From: Manihot esculenta
Taxonomy: Eukaryota > Streptophyta > Magnoliopsida > Malpighiales > Euphorbiaceae
Direction: 5' to 3'
DNA: 64,000 nt
NCBI RefSeq assembly: GCF_001659605.2
Contig: NC_035164.2
Coordinates: 16,082,295-16,146,294, forward strand
The notes under the pieces were generated by a model that was given only the letters and a program-made list of their open reading frames with translations, did no database searches and had not been told where the DNA came from. Made by a program: the position numbers and the translations under genes. Of the stretch, positions 31,894 through 43,242 are shown in pieces (within the stretch, counting starts at the first letter, position 1; every line of letters begins with the position of its first letter).

Positions 31894-34743
31894 TTAGAAA
31901 AGATAAGGGTATTGCTGGAGCATGGACTCCCGTGTCTCCCAAGTGCATTCTTCCAAATTGTGGTGGTTCCATAGGACTTTCACCATCGGGATTTCCTTGT
32001 TTCTTAGCTTTCTGATCTGGGTGTCTATGATCCGCACTGGCTGCTCAACATAGGTGAGATCCTCTTGGATCTCCACATCAGGCTCACTAAGAACCTTGCC
32101 CGGATCTGACACAAATTTCCTCAACATTGAAACATGGAAAACCGGATGGATTCTTGCCATTGAAGCAGGTAAATCTAGCTTGTACGACACATTCCCAATC
32201 TTCTGCAAGATTTCGAAGGGTCCGATGTATCGTGGGGCTAGCTTACCTTTCTTCCCAAAGCGAACCACTCCTTTCATTGGAGACACCTTGAGCAATACCA
32301 GATCCCCCTCCTGAAACTCTACCTGTCTTCTGCGGATGTCTGCATAACTCTTCTGTCTGCTTGCAGCAGTCTTGATTCTTTCTCTGATTATGGGTACCAC
32401 CCTGCTGGTGATCTCTACTAGCTCAGGCCCTGCCAAGGCCTTTTCTCCAACTTCCTCCCAGCAAACAGGTGACCTGCACTTCCTCCCATATAAAGCTTCA
32501 TATGGAGCCATCCCGATGCTAGCACGATGGCTGTTATTGTAGGCAAACTCCACCAATGGTAGATGTTGCCTCCAAGAACCGCCAAAGTCCAGCACACACA
32601 TTCTAAGCATATCCTCGATAGTGTGGATGGTCCTTTCTGACTGTCCGTCAGTCTGGGGGTGGAAGGCAGTGCTGAAATCCAACCTAGTACCCATGGCATT
32701 CTGCAGACTCCGCCAAAACCTGGAGGTGAACTGGGGCCCTCTATCTGACACTATAGAAACAGGAACCCCATGCAGCCTGACGATCTCATCCACATATACC
32801 TGCGCCAACTTGTCCACAGAGTAGCCACTCCTGACAGGGATGAAGTGAGCAGATTTGGTGAGTCTGTCCACAATCACCCATATGGAGTCCAATCTGTTGG
32901 ACGCCGCCGGTAACCCCACTACGAAGTCCATAGCTATATTCTCCCATTTCCACTCTGGAATAGGTAGTGGGTTAAGCATTCCAGCCGGCTTCTGATGTTC
33001 CAGCTTCACCCTCTGACACACTTCGCAGGCTGACACGAACTGTGCCACTTCTTTCTTCATCGCTGGCCACCAATAAACTTTCTTCAAATCTTGATACATC
33101 TTGGTGGCTCCGGGGTGAACGCTGTATCTTGCATTATGAGCCTCCCTCATAATGTCTCCTTTTAGCCCTATGTCATCTGGTACACACAATCGACTCCCAT
33201 AGCGGAGGATCCCCTTACTGTCAAATCTGAACTCACTGTCTTTGCCTGACTGAACAGTCCTGGCAATTTTTACTAACTCTGGGTCCTCATGCTGTTTCTG
33301 AGCCACCTGCTCCAGAAACACAGGTGTCACTCTCATCTGGGCCACTAAAGCACCGGTACCAGACAACTCCAACTGTAGACCTTCATTAATGAGCTTGTAA
33401 AACTCCTTCACCACTGGTCTCCTCTCTGCCGTGATGTGGGATAGACTGCCTAGTGACTTCCGGCTTAGGGCGTCTGCCACGACATTCGCCTTACCCGGAT
33501 GATACTGAATCTTGCAATCATAGTCACTCAGCAGCTCTACCCATCTCCTCTGTCTCAAGTTCAAGTCTCTTTGACTTAGGATGTACTGCAGGCTTTTATG
33601 ATCTGTGAAGATCTCACATTTTACCCCATAGAGGTAGTGCCTCCACATCTTGAGTGCAAAGATTACTGCTGCCATCTCAAGGTCATGTGTGGGGTAATTC
33701 AACTCATGCTTCTTCAGCTGCCTAGAAGCATAAGCAATCACCCTCTCATTCTGCATCAGTACACAACCCAGTCCCACACGGGACGCATCACAAAAGACTG
33801 TAAAGTCCTCATCACTAGATGGCAGAGCTAAAACTAGCGCTGAAGTCAACCTCTTTTTAAGCTCTGCAAAACTCTCTTCGCACTGGTCGGTCCACAGAAA
33901 CTTCTGATTCTTCCTGGTTAGTCTGGTCAGAGGAGCTGCTATTTTCGAGAAGTCCTGAACGAACCTCCTGTAGTAACCTGCCAAACCCAAGAAACTCCTG
34001 ATCTCTGTCACTGAAGTGGGTCTAGGCCAGTTAGCCACAGTTTCTGTCTTCTTGGGGTCCACCTCTATTCCATTTTCTGACACTACATGCCCCAAGAAGG
34101 AAATGCTTCTCAGCCAGAACTCACACTTGGAGAACTTGGCGTATAAGCCATGTTCCCTCAAGGTCTGCAGAACCAACCTCAGATGATGGGCATGCTCCTC
34201 TGCATTCCTGGAATACACTAAGATATCATCTATGAAGACGATAACAAAGTGATCCAGGTACTGGCTAAACACTCTGTTCATGAGGTCCATGAATGCTGCA
34301 GGGGCGTTAGTTAACCCGAACGGCATTACAAGGAACTCAAAATGCCCATATCTGGTCCTGAAAGCCGTCTTTGGCACATCCTCATCTCTGATCCTCAGCT
34401 GATGGTACCCAGATCTCAGATCTATTTTGGAGAAACAACCCGCTCCTGCTAGCTGGTCGAATAGATCGTCGATCCTTGGCAAAGGGTACTTGTTCTTGGT
34501 AGTGACTTTGTTCAACTGCCTGTAGTCGATACAAAGTCTAAGGGATCCATCCTTCTTTCTGACAAACAAAACTGGAGCACCCCAGGGTGAGGTACTCGGT
34601 CGGATGAAGCCCTTGTCTACCAGCTCTTGCAACTGTTCTTTCAATTCTTTCAATTTTGCTGGCGCCATCCTGTAGGGAGGGATAGAGATCGGTCGGGTTC
34701 CAGGCATCAATTCTATCTCGAACTCTATCTCCCTAGCAGGTGG
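31894..34743 (-). CDS. pol: Gypsy Pol: RT, RNase H, integrase, chromodomain-like tail
   Basis: Same frame as gag, directly after one UGA. Numbering from the Met codon at 34710 gives a 938-residue uninterrupted pol. [22 protein letters not shown] and the active site FIDDILVYS (about 159-167). RNase H: Asp in VFCDAS (308), Glu in DLEMAA (345), Asp in FTDHKSL (370). Integrase: zinc site H525, H532, C562, C565; DDE triad Asp in MDFVVGLP (595), SDRGPQF (656) and Glu in QSERTIH (692). The C terminus has the GPF/Y-type RYIGPFEIL box and ends with [16 protein letters not shown]...YPYLF, a chromodomain-like motif that in this family targets integration to heterochromatin. All catalytic residues are present. 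The only visible lesion in the polyprotein is the UGA. Confidence 0.94.
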   Translation of the reverse strand, partial: PPAREIEFEIELMPGTRPISIPPYRMAPAKLKELKEQLQELVDKGFIRPSTSPWGAPVLFVRKKDGSLRLCIDYRQLNKVTTKNKYPLPRIDDLFDQLAGAGCFSKIDLRSGYHQLRIRDEDVPKTAFRTRYGHFEFLVMPFGLTNAPAAFMDLMNRVFSQYLDHFVIVFIDDILVYSRNAEEHAHHLRLVLQTLREHGLYAKFSKCEFWLRSISFLGHVVSENGIEVDPKKTETVANWPRPTSVTEIRSFLGLAGYYRRFVQDFSKIAAPLTRLTRKNQKFLWTDQCEESFAELKKRLTSALVLALPSSDEDFTVFCDASRVGLGCVLMQNERVIAYASRQLKKHELNYPTHDLEMAAVIFALKMWRHYLYGVKCEIFTDHKSLQYILSQRDLNLRQRRWVELLSDYDCKIQYHPGKANVVADALSRKSLGSLSHITAERRPVVKEFYKLINEGLQLELSGTGALVAQMRVTPVFLEQVAQKQHEDPELVKIARTVQSGKDSEFRFDSKGILRYGSRLCVPDDIGLKGDIMREAHNARYSVHPGATKMYQDLKKVYWWPAMKKEVAQFVSACEVCQRVKLEHQKPAGMLNPLPIPEWKWENIAMDFVVGLPAASNRLDSIWVIVDRLTKSAHFIPVRSGYSVDKLAQVYVDEIVRLHGVPVSIVSDRGPQFTSRFWRSLQNAMGTRLDFSTAFHPQTDGQSERTIHTIEDMLRMCVLDFGGSWRQHLPLVEFAYNNSHRASIGMAPYEALYGRKCRSPVCWEEVGEKALAGPELVEITSRVVPIIRERIKTAASRQKSYADIRRRQVEFQEGDLVLLKVSPMKGVVRFGKKGKLAPRYIGPFEILQKIGNVSYKLDLPASMARIHPVFHVSMLRKFVSDPGKVLSEPDVEIQEDLTYVEQPVRIIDTQIRKLRNKEIPMVKVLWNHHNLEECTWETRESMLQQYPYLF

Positions 34744-36876
34744 TCAACCTGGCAGCTCGTCTGGGAAGACGTCTAGAAACTCTCTAACCACTGGCACCGA
34801 GGCGGGCTCTCTAACCTGACTGCTAAGCTCTCTCACATGAGCCAAATACCCCTGACATCCCCTCCTAAGCAACCTACGAGCCTGAAGAGCTGATATCAGA
34901 CCTCTAGGTGTACCCCTCCTGTCTCCTCTGAAGACAACCTCAGACCCATCCGAACCTCTGAACCTGACTACCTTGTCCCTGCAGTCCAAGGTAGCACCAT
35001 GGGTAGATAACCAGTCCATCCCTAGAATGACGTCAAAATCTGTCAAGTCTAGAACCACAAGGTCGGCGGACAAGCATCTCCCCTCAACAAAAACAGGACT
35101 ACACTGGCAGACTGACTCTGCCACTGATGGATCACACTTGGGTCCACTGACCCAGAGAGGACACTCTAACTCAAAGATCATCAACCCTAACCTCTGGACG
35201 GCTCTCGGTGTAACAAAAGAATGAGATGCGCCCGGGTCCATTAAGGCATACACATATGAACAACCAATGACTAAGTTACCTGCCACCACGGTGTTAGATG
35301 CATCTGCCTCCTGCTGAGTCATCGTGAAGATCCGTGCTGGAGCTGATGGACCTTCACCTCTGAAACCCGCTGAAGAAGAGGTTGTCCCTCTCCCTCTGCC
35401 TCTACCACTAGCCTGAGTCATGGCTGGAGCTGCTGGCTGCGCTACACTGCCTGAAGCTGTCTGCTGGGACTGTGCCATCGGGGCTGCTCTTGGACATTCT
35501 CGAGACATATGCCCCTCCTGACCACATCTGTAACAGGCCGTCGTCCCAAACCGACATACTCCTCTGTGTGGCTTACCACACCTTGCACAAACTGCATTAT
35601 CCGCACCAGAGCTTGAGCCACTCCCTAGTCCCAGACTGGACTTAACCTTGTTCCAGAACTTGTTCTTCTTAGACTTCCTGGGACCTCTGTCCCACTTCTT
35701 GCTACCTGAAGTTGCTGCACTCATAGAAGAAGAGCCTGGGGTCTTAGAACCAGAAGGCTGTGCCACTGACTGTTTAACTGTCCCCTGAACGATGGCACTG
35801 GCCTCCATTTTCCGGGCCATATCTACTATGGCATGGAAGCTCTCCCTATCTGCTGACTGGATCAAGGAGGAATATATGGAGTGGAGTTTCATGATATACC
35901 TCCTTGACCTTTTCTGGTCTGAGTCAAGGCTTTGCCCTGCAAAAGGCAACAGCTCCAAAAATCTGTCTGTGAACTCCTCTACACCCATCTCATCAGTCTG
36001 CCTCATTTGCTCAAACTCTATCATCTTCAGCTCCCTTGAACTATCTGGGAAAGCCCATCCTACAAACTCATTTGCAAACTCCTCCCAAGACATGCTATCC
36101 ACTTTCGGGTTCACATAATTCTTGAACCACTCTCGTGCCTTCTTGCACTTAAGTGTGACAGCCATCTGAATGGCTCTACTATCATCAGCCCCAATCTCAT
36201 CTGTGATCACTTTGACCCTCTCAAGATACACAAATGGGTCATCCCCTTTTTCATACTGGGGAGCACCCAACTTCATGTAGTCGGTCATCTTAACCTTGCT
36301 CCCACTGGCTGAGCTAGGTCTAGAAGGTTGAGCAACTGGGGCTGCTGGTTCTGTAGGTGGTGGAGGTGGTGCAACATTTTCTGAGGTAGGGTTTGCTGGA
36401 TTTGGATAGTAAGGTGGGGGTGGATACATTGGGTACTGTGAATATGGTGGGTAGTAGGGTGGGTATGGCATCTGTGTGGGATAAGGGCTAAAGCTGTGGT
36501 AGTCCGATGTGCCTCCCATCGAATACCCAGGGTTTTGTGAGAAGGGTGGGTAGTGAGGTGGCTGAACAAATCCCGAGGCCTGAGTGCCTCCTTGGGATTC
36601 TCCCATTCCTTCTTCTGACATACTGACTCCCAAACTGCCATCCCTCCTCTGCTCTACATCCATATCATCCCCCATGTCCTCTGACGCTTCTCCCTGAACT
36701 GTTCCTCTGACTGATCTGCTTCTACCCAAATCCAAAGACCTTCTAGGGTCTCTCACTGCTCTTTCTCTGCTAGACCTACTAGACATTGCCCTCTGCAATG
36801 CTGGAGGACGGGCGCTCGTGCCCTCATCCTCAGGTGGTACTCCAGTCAATCTTGCTGATCGACGAGTTCCTCTCAT
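34744..36876 (-). CDS. gag: Gypsy Gag-protease
   Basis: About 710 residues from the Met of MRGTRRSARLTG; the frame is open 24 nt further upstream but that Met aligns with the related family. Order: Ser/Arg-rich N terminus, a Tyr/Pro-rich low-complexity stretch (about residues 105-165), a capsid-type retrotransposon gag domain (about 200-365, with EWFKNYVNPK and SWEEFANEFV), a basic SKKWDRGPRKSKK segment, a C..C..H-type first motif (CARCGKPHRGVC), the CCHC knuckle CYRCGQEGHMSREC (about 448-461), an RGRGRG stretch, then an aspartic protease with DPGASHSFV (about 547) and DVILGMDWLS. The frame ends at a UGA (34746-34744) right after DELPG, where pol continues without a frame change. Confidence 0.92.
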   Translation of the reverse strand: MRGTRRSARLTGVPPEDEGTSARPPALQRAMSSRSSRERAVRDPRRSLDLGRSRSVRGTVQGEASEDMGDDMDVEQRRDGSLGVSMSEEGMGESQGGTQASGFVQPPHYPPFSQNPGYSMGGTSDYHSFSPYPTQMPYPPYYPPYSQYPMYPPPPYYPNPANPTSENVAPPPPPTEPAAPVAQPSRPSSASGSKVKMTDYMKLGAPQYEKGDDPFVYLERVKVITDEIGADDSRAIQMAVTLKCKKAREWFKNYVNPKVDSMSWEEFANEFVGWAFPDSSRELKMIEFEQMRQTDEMGVEEFTDRFLELLPFAGQSLDSDQKRSRRYIMKLHSIYSSLIQSADRESFHAIVDMARKMEASAIVQGTVKQSVAQPSGSKTPGSSSMSAATSGSKKWDRGPRKSKKNKFWNKVKSSLGLGSGSSSGADNAVCARCGKPHRGVCRFGTTACYRCGQEGHMSRECPRAAPMAQSQQTASGSVAQPAAPAMTQASGRGRGRGTTSSSAGFRGEGPSAPARIFTMTQQEADASNTVVAGNLVIGCSYVYALMDPGASHSFVTPRAVQRLGLMIFELECPLWVSGPKCDPSVAESVCQCSPVFVEGRCLSADLVVLDLTDFDVILGMDWLSTHGATLDCRDKVVRFRGSDGSEVVFRGDRRGTPRGLISALQARRLLRRGCQGYLAHVRELSSQVREPASVPVVREFLDVFPDELPG

Positions 36877-37092
36877 CCTGTTTTCTAAAAAACAGTACAC
36901 ATCACATAAACATTAGCATCATATGGTTCATGTGGGCACACATGAACCCGCATCACATATCATAGCATATCACATCATCATGTAAGACAGGACTCCACAT
37001 CCTATCCTAGTGGACATGACCTTTCCTACTGTGCTTGACCTTCTATAACATCTATGAGCCCGACACTCTAGGTCCGACCATATGAACCTAGG

Positions 37093-37104
37093 GCTCTGAT
37101 ACCA
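37093..37104 (-). other. Primer binding site (tRNA-Met type)
   Basis: Complement reads TGGTATCAGAGC, three bases inside the 5' LTR end. This is the usual plant initiator tRNA-Met primer site for minus-strand cDNA synthesis. Confidence 0.85.
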
Positions 37105-37107
37105 TTC

Positions 37108-39393
37108 TGTAATGACCCGAAAATCGGACAGCTACCGGCGCTAGGATCCGGGTCGACTTAAGGCCGCCAGGATCCGTAGCAAGCCTAACATACAACCTGT
37201 AAACCTATTTAATCCCATACATGATCAACAACATACATAAAAATTTAAAATTTTTCTTTCATACATTCTATCATCCACCAAACTCAACCTGTGCATGCAC
37301 TGAACATATACATAATCATAAACTTGATCCCTCTGTGGGATCTCATCAAAGCCCCCCCCCCCCAATGGGTGGCATAACAAGAGTTGAGTTGGCTAAACAT
37401 GGACATCACTAGCATTAAGATCATGTTTCAAAAGGGATTACATTAAACTATGGTCAAGCACACTTCTATCCTCAATATCATTACATTACATATCTATACA
37501 TCATTATACAATCTGTCATGTCCACTATCTAACTATTACATACATAAGACTTCATTACTCTTCTTGACTTCTCTGTCTAACCCGTACCTGCAAACCTGGG
37601 GAATTTGAGAGAGGGGTGAGCTACTAGAGCCCAGTGAGCAGAATAGTAAAGCATTTAAAACATATGATAACATGAAATGCATCACATCACAACTAATCAT
37701 ATCAAGGATAAACTTGTCACCATTTAGCCCTCTACATACTCCAATCATGCCAGGGGCGTAGTGCAGGCCACACCTGGTCTTTCTCTTATACATAACATAA
37801 CATAACATACATATTCCATAGTGCCGGGGGCGTAGTGCAGGCCACATCCGGTCTTTCTCTTACATAGTGCCAGGGGCGTAGTGCAGGCCACATCTGGACT
37901 TCCATATCATATCATCATGTCATAACATATGAGGGCTAACGGATCATTCAACATTCATCCACATCAACAACATATTATGCAATGCAACATATTCGTGATT
38001 TCTAATGCATACAACCTAAAATATCACATGGCATCCGTGGTGCATGAACATGCTCAAAACTGATTTATTTAAAAGCATAAGAGTCATTCCACTCACCTCT
38101 GGCTAGCTCTGACACTGACTGAAGCAGCTGACTCACTGCTGGGGTCCTCGGTTCCTCGGGTCCGAACCTACACAGGTGGACTCAAATGAGGGACCAACAT
38201 ACTAGAACATAACTCTAAAACATCCCCCAAAAACCCCCCTAAAACATCTCAAAACATCCATGCAAGAACATGCAAAGGAAGGCTGGACAGGGCAGGTTCG
38301 GCGGCACCTTCGGCGGCCGAAAGTCCCTCCAGAGCCGAAACCCAAGCAAGTTCGGCGGCACCTTCAGCGGCCAAAAGTCCCAGACAGAGACGAAAGTCTC
38401 TTTTCGGGGGCAACTTCGGCAGCCGAAAGGCCTGCCTCCCCAACCATGTTCGGCGACCGAAAGTTCCTTCGGCTGCCGAACCTGGTTTCTGCCAAAGGGC
38501 AGAAACTCGGCTCCTTCAAGCACATTTGCCTCCAAAACTTCCAATCATACATTTAGCTCAACCAAAACACGCAAATATACATACATTGGCTCCTAGGGGC
38601 TTCAAACTAACTTAAACCCCAACTACAACACACAACAGCAACACAAATCCAACATACATTGTTCAAAACATAACATTAACTCAAAAACCTAACTATGAGC
38701 TAAACATGCATTCTACCCCATAGATCTTGCATAAAACTTACTTTAAACATGAAATGGGCTTAAGATCGGCTCTTACCTCTTGAAGATCGAGGGAGAGACG
38801 TCCTAAACTCGGAGGTGGGAGATTTTGAGTTCTTGAACCTCAAAGCTCCAAAACTTGCTTTAAACTCGAAAATCTTCAAAACAGCATTAAAACAAATGAA
38901 AAACTTGAAGGATCTAGAGGAAAAACATCAAAGATCGGTGAGGGACGGCGGAGAGCTCACCTTGGCCGAAAATGGGGAAAAGCTCGCCCGTTTTCGGCTA
39001 AGGGACCCTTTTATAGTGGCTGTCCAAGCCACGTTCGGGGGCCGAATGTGCCTCCGCATGCATGCCATGTTCGGCGGCCGAACTTGAGGTTCGGCGGCCG
39101 AACCTGGACTTCCCTCACTTATGCCTTCGGGGGCCTAAGGCTCACCCGAAACACATGCATGTTCGGCGGCCGAACTTTGAGTTTCGGCGGCCGAACTTTG
39201 AGTTTCGGCGGCCGAACCTGAGCTTTCCTCCAAGGTTGTTTTTATTCAAAAACTCATTTCCTCTTTACTTAAAATCATCAAAAACATTAAAACATTTCAT
39301 GAAAACATGATTTTACCCCTCTAGAGATCTCCGACATCCGAGATTCCACCGGACGGTAGGAATTCCGATACTGGAGTCTAGCCGGGTATTACA
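37108..39393 (-). repeat. Gypsy 5' LTR (uninterrupted)
   Basis: 2286 bp. Reading leftwards it begins TGTAATACCCGGCTAG and ends GGTCATTACA. It equals the split 3' LTR apart from scattered substitutions, one extra 20-bp unit of the TTCGGCGGCCGAA array (near 39180-39200) and six extra C's in a C-run at 37351-37363. A TATA box complement lies at 39008-39016. Confidence 0.92.
39008..39016 (-). promoter_or_regulatory. LTR TATA box (gypsy 5' LTR)
   Basis: Minus-strand CTATAAAAG, conserved in the 3' LTR at 31420-31428 and as CTATAAAG in the related family. TTCGGCGGCCGAA arrays lie just upstream in element orientation. Inferred core promoter marking the U3/R boundary. Confidence 0.6.
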
Positions 39394-39939
39394 ATACCAG
39401 TTATTATATACAATTGCATTTTTCCATAATTTCTTGATGTGGGACATTTCATTCTCCCTTGTTAAATTTTGTGACGTTGGATACAATTACTAAATTAGGA
39501 TCGAACACTCGAGTATTGTGGTTTGCTAGTGTCTCAACTGCTTCACTTCTTCTCGCACGGATAGTACTTTCCTCACAGACTCACTAGTTTCACATAATTT
39601 TTTTGATCTAGAGTGACTCTGATACTAATGGTAACAATTTGGTTCAAATTGATCCAAATAATTTTTGGGTCCAATTTCTACTTAACTCAAAATAATTAAT
39701 TCAAATTATTTAATAATTTCGTGCTATATAATTTCATTTTGCCGTAAGAACGTCTCAGTTTTAGTTGTTAATTCTAATTTATTTGAATTTTTATGTGCTT
39801 CCCTACGCTATTAGATTGTGTTAGTAAACAAATTTATCTCCATATTTCTTTTTTAAAGACTTGTGGCTTGATTCATTTATTCAATTTATATTATCTCATG
39901 AACAGATTTATTGGATTTTTTTTTAAAACAAAACTACTG

Positions 39940-40911
39940 ATTGTATTAATAAAATTCCATCAAACAAAAAGGGATATCATCCCAAACAGAGAGACGATTA
40001 TATCTAATAGATTCTCTAACCAAAGTATGAGCAGTTAGAGTAGCATTATGATTTTTGCCAAATAAGAAGAATTGTCTATTATGTGCTGCCAAAATAGTAT
40101 TTTCAAAATTGCTAGTTGATGCCAATCCTGCCACAAATTCCGGTAGAGCAGAATTGCCGGAATCACACAGCCACAGGCTTATCGATCTCTGGTTCCAACG
40201 AACAGGTGATTTGAGGAAATCATTCCAACCAAATTTGATATCTTCTTTCTTCAATCTCAACTGTAGGTCACATAAAGCCTACACATGATCCAGTTTCCCA
40301 TATAGATAGCAAAAAATAGTCAGCTTTTCGTATTGAAACTTTATAGTAAACACAATACCATCATCTCCAACAAACTTTTTTCGCTGTTTCAAAGGTTGCC
40401 AAATGTTCAAATAAACTTTAACTCTCATAAGGCCCGACGACATAGCTGAAGCATTTTTCATATCATACTCTTTATAATAGCCAATAAAATCCCCGACCAA
40501 TTTAGCCAACGTCTCATTATAATAACTAGAAGGGAGGTCTTTAATCAGAACACAAAAATCAGAATGAGTTAGAGGGATATGGAGAATTTTCATTACCTTG
40601 TATCTCCTTCCAAACAAGCAGGAATCAATTGTATAACTAAGGGCCTCCATTCCCTATATTTTCAAAATCAACATTATTAAAAAACCAAAACAAATATCTT
40701 TTTGCCTCTAATTCCATAATAGATACTCCTCTAAAGTATGCCATAAATCTGTCAAAGAGGTCTATATATTCTGAAAATTGATTGGATTGTATGTGAGAAA
40801 TATCCCCACCATACAAAAATCATAAGTGACGATCGAAATATCTCTGAAACTCTTAATAGGGACAACATTTTCTTCTTCATCGATAGTCAATTGATGCAGA
40901 TCGTCTTCCAT
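39940..40911 (-). pseudogene. LINE ORF1-like DUF4283/zinc-knuckle fragment
   Basis: Minus-strand reading starts near 40911 with MEDDLHQLTIDEEENVVP, continues through a DUF4283-like region (VGIFLTYNPINFQ, then YKVMKILHIPLT and FCVLIKDLPSSYYNE) and reaches a zf-CCHC_4-like FCYLYGKLDH at about 40290, where a knuckle Cys is Tyr and Gly is Asp. Sequence to about 39946 looks like the following ORF1 region. Stops split it into three frames. Proteins of this kind in plants are mostly ORF1 of LINEs; no endonuclease or RT follows, so this is a truncated copy or a domesticated relic now broken. Confidence 0.6.
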
Positions 40912-41339
40912 AGGGAAGGGGAAAGAAGATGTTAGGTTTAAGAAAGAGCAAAAGGCGAGAGTATCGAGCCACACAGGGACCACAGAGGAAAACTTGCGTC
41001 AGGCTTATTGGATTAAAATTATTAAATTATTCAATTTATGATTATTTCATGAACAGGCTTATTAGATTAAAATTATTAAATTATATATTTTTTCCAAAAA
41101 TAAAATTTATTAGGAGTATAAATAAGTTAAGCTAATAGCAAGTTATTCTAAACTTAGTTTTATAAAAACGCAATTTGTATCATCAAACGGGCGAAATTTT
41201 AAGTTCAAGTATGGAAAGAAAAAAAGGTTGAGTTTGATTTTAGTTCAACCTCAACCTCAAGAATTTTGATAAGGTAAGTTTAAACTCTTCAAATCTTGAT
41301 TAGATTTAGTTCAATCTCGGTTTGTTTCTTGCGAGGATT
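40912..41339. other. AT-rich spacer with short direct repeats
   Basis: Contains GATTAAAATTATTAAATTAT twice (about 41011 and 41067) with TTCATGAACAGGCTTATT between. A diverged copy of the ATTCAATTTAT...CATGAACAG block also occurs near 39874-39910 on the other side of the LINE-like fragment. No gene seen. Confidence 0.45.
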
Positions 41340-41344
41340 GAATT

Positions 41345-41549
41345 TGAAGAATTTTGAGAGAAATTTTTTATTATATTTCAATTGAATTTATCTTTACAAA
41401 ATTTAAGTATTTATACACAAAGAATCAACCTAAATTATGAATTTTTATAATAAGAATAAAATCTCTATAACCAAGCCTTATAATCAAGTCTAATTAGGAT
41501 CTCAAAAATCTGAATCATCCTAATTAAGAACCTTCTATGGTGATCAACA
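41345..41549 (-). repeat. Copia D 3' LTR
   Basis: 205 bp beginning TGAAGAATTTTGAG and ending GATCAACA on the plus strand. Similar over its length to copia B LTRs in reverse complement. Confidence 0.8.
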
Positions 41550-41599
41550 CTCCCTCAAGTTAGTGCATAGATATCACACATGCCTAACTTGCAAACCAA

Positions 41600-43242
41600 G
41601 GTGTGATAGGTCTTGTTGCTGAGCCCTTTGATAAACACATTAGCTAGTTGTTCATCGAAAGTCACATGATCTAATGTCAAGATACCATTTATTAACTTCT
41701 CTTTAATGAAATATCGATCAATCTCTATGTGTTTCGTTCAGTCATGTTGAACTGGATTGTGAGCTATACTGATGGCAGCTTTGTTGTCACAGTACAAGAG
41801 GAGTTTGTCCTCTCCAACAGTTTCAATTCCAACAATCTCTGCAACCATAAGAGTTTACAAACACCTTGTGCCATTGCTTTATATTCCGCCTCAGCACTTG
41901 ATCGAGCAACAACACTTTGCTTTTTGCTTTTTTAAGTGACAAGGTTTCCACCTACAAGTGTGCATAACCACTAGTCGACCTCCTATGATTAAGAGATCCA
42001 GCCCAATCTGCATCTGTGAATATGTGTTGAGGAAATGACCGTGTTTAGAGAATAGGAGATATTTTCTAGGAGCAGACTTCAAGTATCGCAAAATGCAAAA
42101 AATAGCTTGCATGTGAGACTCATGGGGATCATGCATAAACTGACTAACTAAGCTGATTGTATATGGTATATCTGGTTAAGTATGCGAAAGATAAATCAAT
42201 CTGCCTACCAACCTCTGATATCTACCAATATCCACTGATTCATCAATCCCTGCTTGTAGCAACCTCGATTCCTAAAAAATATTGAAGTTTTCTTAGATCT
42301 TTAATTTGAACTCCTAAGCCAAAAGCCTTTTTAGCTGAGTCATCTCTTTAGGATTATCCCCTGTCATTACTATGTTATCAACTTAAAATATGAGAAGAGT
42401 AATTTTATCCTTGTGATGTCTGATAAATAGGGTATGGTCGGCATTGCTCTATTGATAGCCAAAGGAAATCATAGCTCTGCTGAATCGATTAAACCAAGCT
42501 CTGGGTAATTGCTTTAACCCATATAAAGCTTTCTTTAGCCTGCACACCTTTTTTTATATTTTTTCATCAACAAATCTGAGGGATTTTCATATACACATCC
42601 TCCTCCAAGTCTCCTTTTCTTATATTTTTTCATCAACAAATCTATGAGGGATTTTCATATACACATCCTCCTCCAAGTCTCCGTGGAAGAATATATTTTT
42701 CACATCAAATTGCTGTAGGTCTCAGTCAAGATTGGCAGCGTAAGGTAGCAATATTCTGGTTGAGTTCATTTTGGTAACAGAGGCAAATGTCTCATGGTAA
42801 TCCACTCCATAGGTTTAAGTGTATCTCTTAGCAACTAGTCTGACCTTAAATCTTTTAATTGATCCATCTGCTTTGTATTTCACAGTGAACACCCATTTAC
42901 AACCAACTGGTTTTTTTCTAGGTGGAAGAGACATCAACTCCCACGTCTCATTTTTAGCTAAGGCTTTTATTTTTTTAATCATTGCTCCACTCCAATTAGA
43001 ATCTTTGAGAGATTTCTTCCGATCCTGTGGGATAGACATGGAGGAAATCGATAAGGCAAAGACTCTATAGGATGGAGACAAACAATCATAAGAGAGAATA
43101 TTAGAAATAGAGTACTTTGTGCAAGACCTAACTCCTTTTCTTTAAGCAATTGGTTTATTTAAATCATCAATGGGTTCAAGGTTTAGGGATGACTCACTAG
43201 ATGGAGAAAAGAAAGATTCATAATACTGAGTAGGCTGTACAA
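41600..43242 (-). pseudogene. Copia D RT and RNase H remnant
   Basis: Minus-strand pieces match RT and RNase H: around 42815-43081 NETWELMSLPPRKKPVGCKW and FTVKYKADGSIKRF, then RT to about 42250, and RNase H to about 41600. Multiple frameshifts and stops. It was joined to 45412-46951 before the solo LTR inserted. Confidence 0.8.
42554..42682. repeat. Tandem duplication of about 62 bp inside copia D RT
   Basis: Two adjacent copies of a block starting TTATATTTTTTCATCAACAA and ending CCTCCAAGTCTCC, differing by a 2-bp indel and the joining bases. Absent from the matching part of copia C. Confidence 0.8.

Larger units (their letters stand above)
18054..39393 (-). mobile_element. Autonomous-type Ty3/gypsy chromodomain element, 3' LTR interrupted
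   Basis: Perfect 5-bp target duplication ATACC at 18049-18053 and 39394-39398. The 5' LTR is 37108-39393 (2286 bp); the 3' LTR is 18054-18298 plus 29770-31784, split by another element. Both ends are TG...CA. PBS complement GCTCTGATACCA at 37093-37104 (tRNA-Met type); PPT complement at 31785-31797. Gag-protease (36876-34744) and pol (34743-31894) occupy one frame. Domain order PR-RT-RH-IN with a chromodomain-like C terminus places it among chromoviruses, probably the Tekay/Del group. Without the nested insertion it would be about 9.9 kb. Confidence 0.93.

Noticed and set aside
34744..34746. Programmed frameshift between gag and pol
   Set aside because: Gag and pol are in the same frame; only a stop codon separates them.
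37093..37104. tRNA-related sequences at the PBS sites as tRNA genes
   Set aside because: Only 11-12 bases match a tRNA 3' end and they sit beside LTR ends. They are primer sites.
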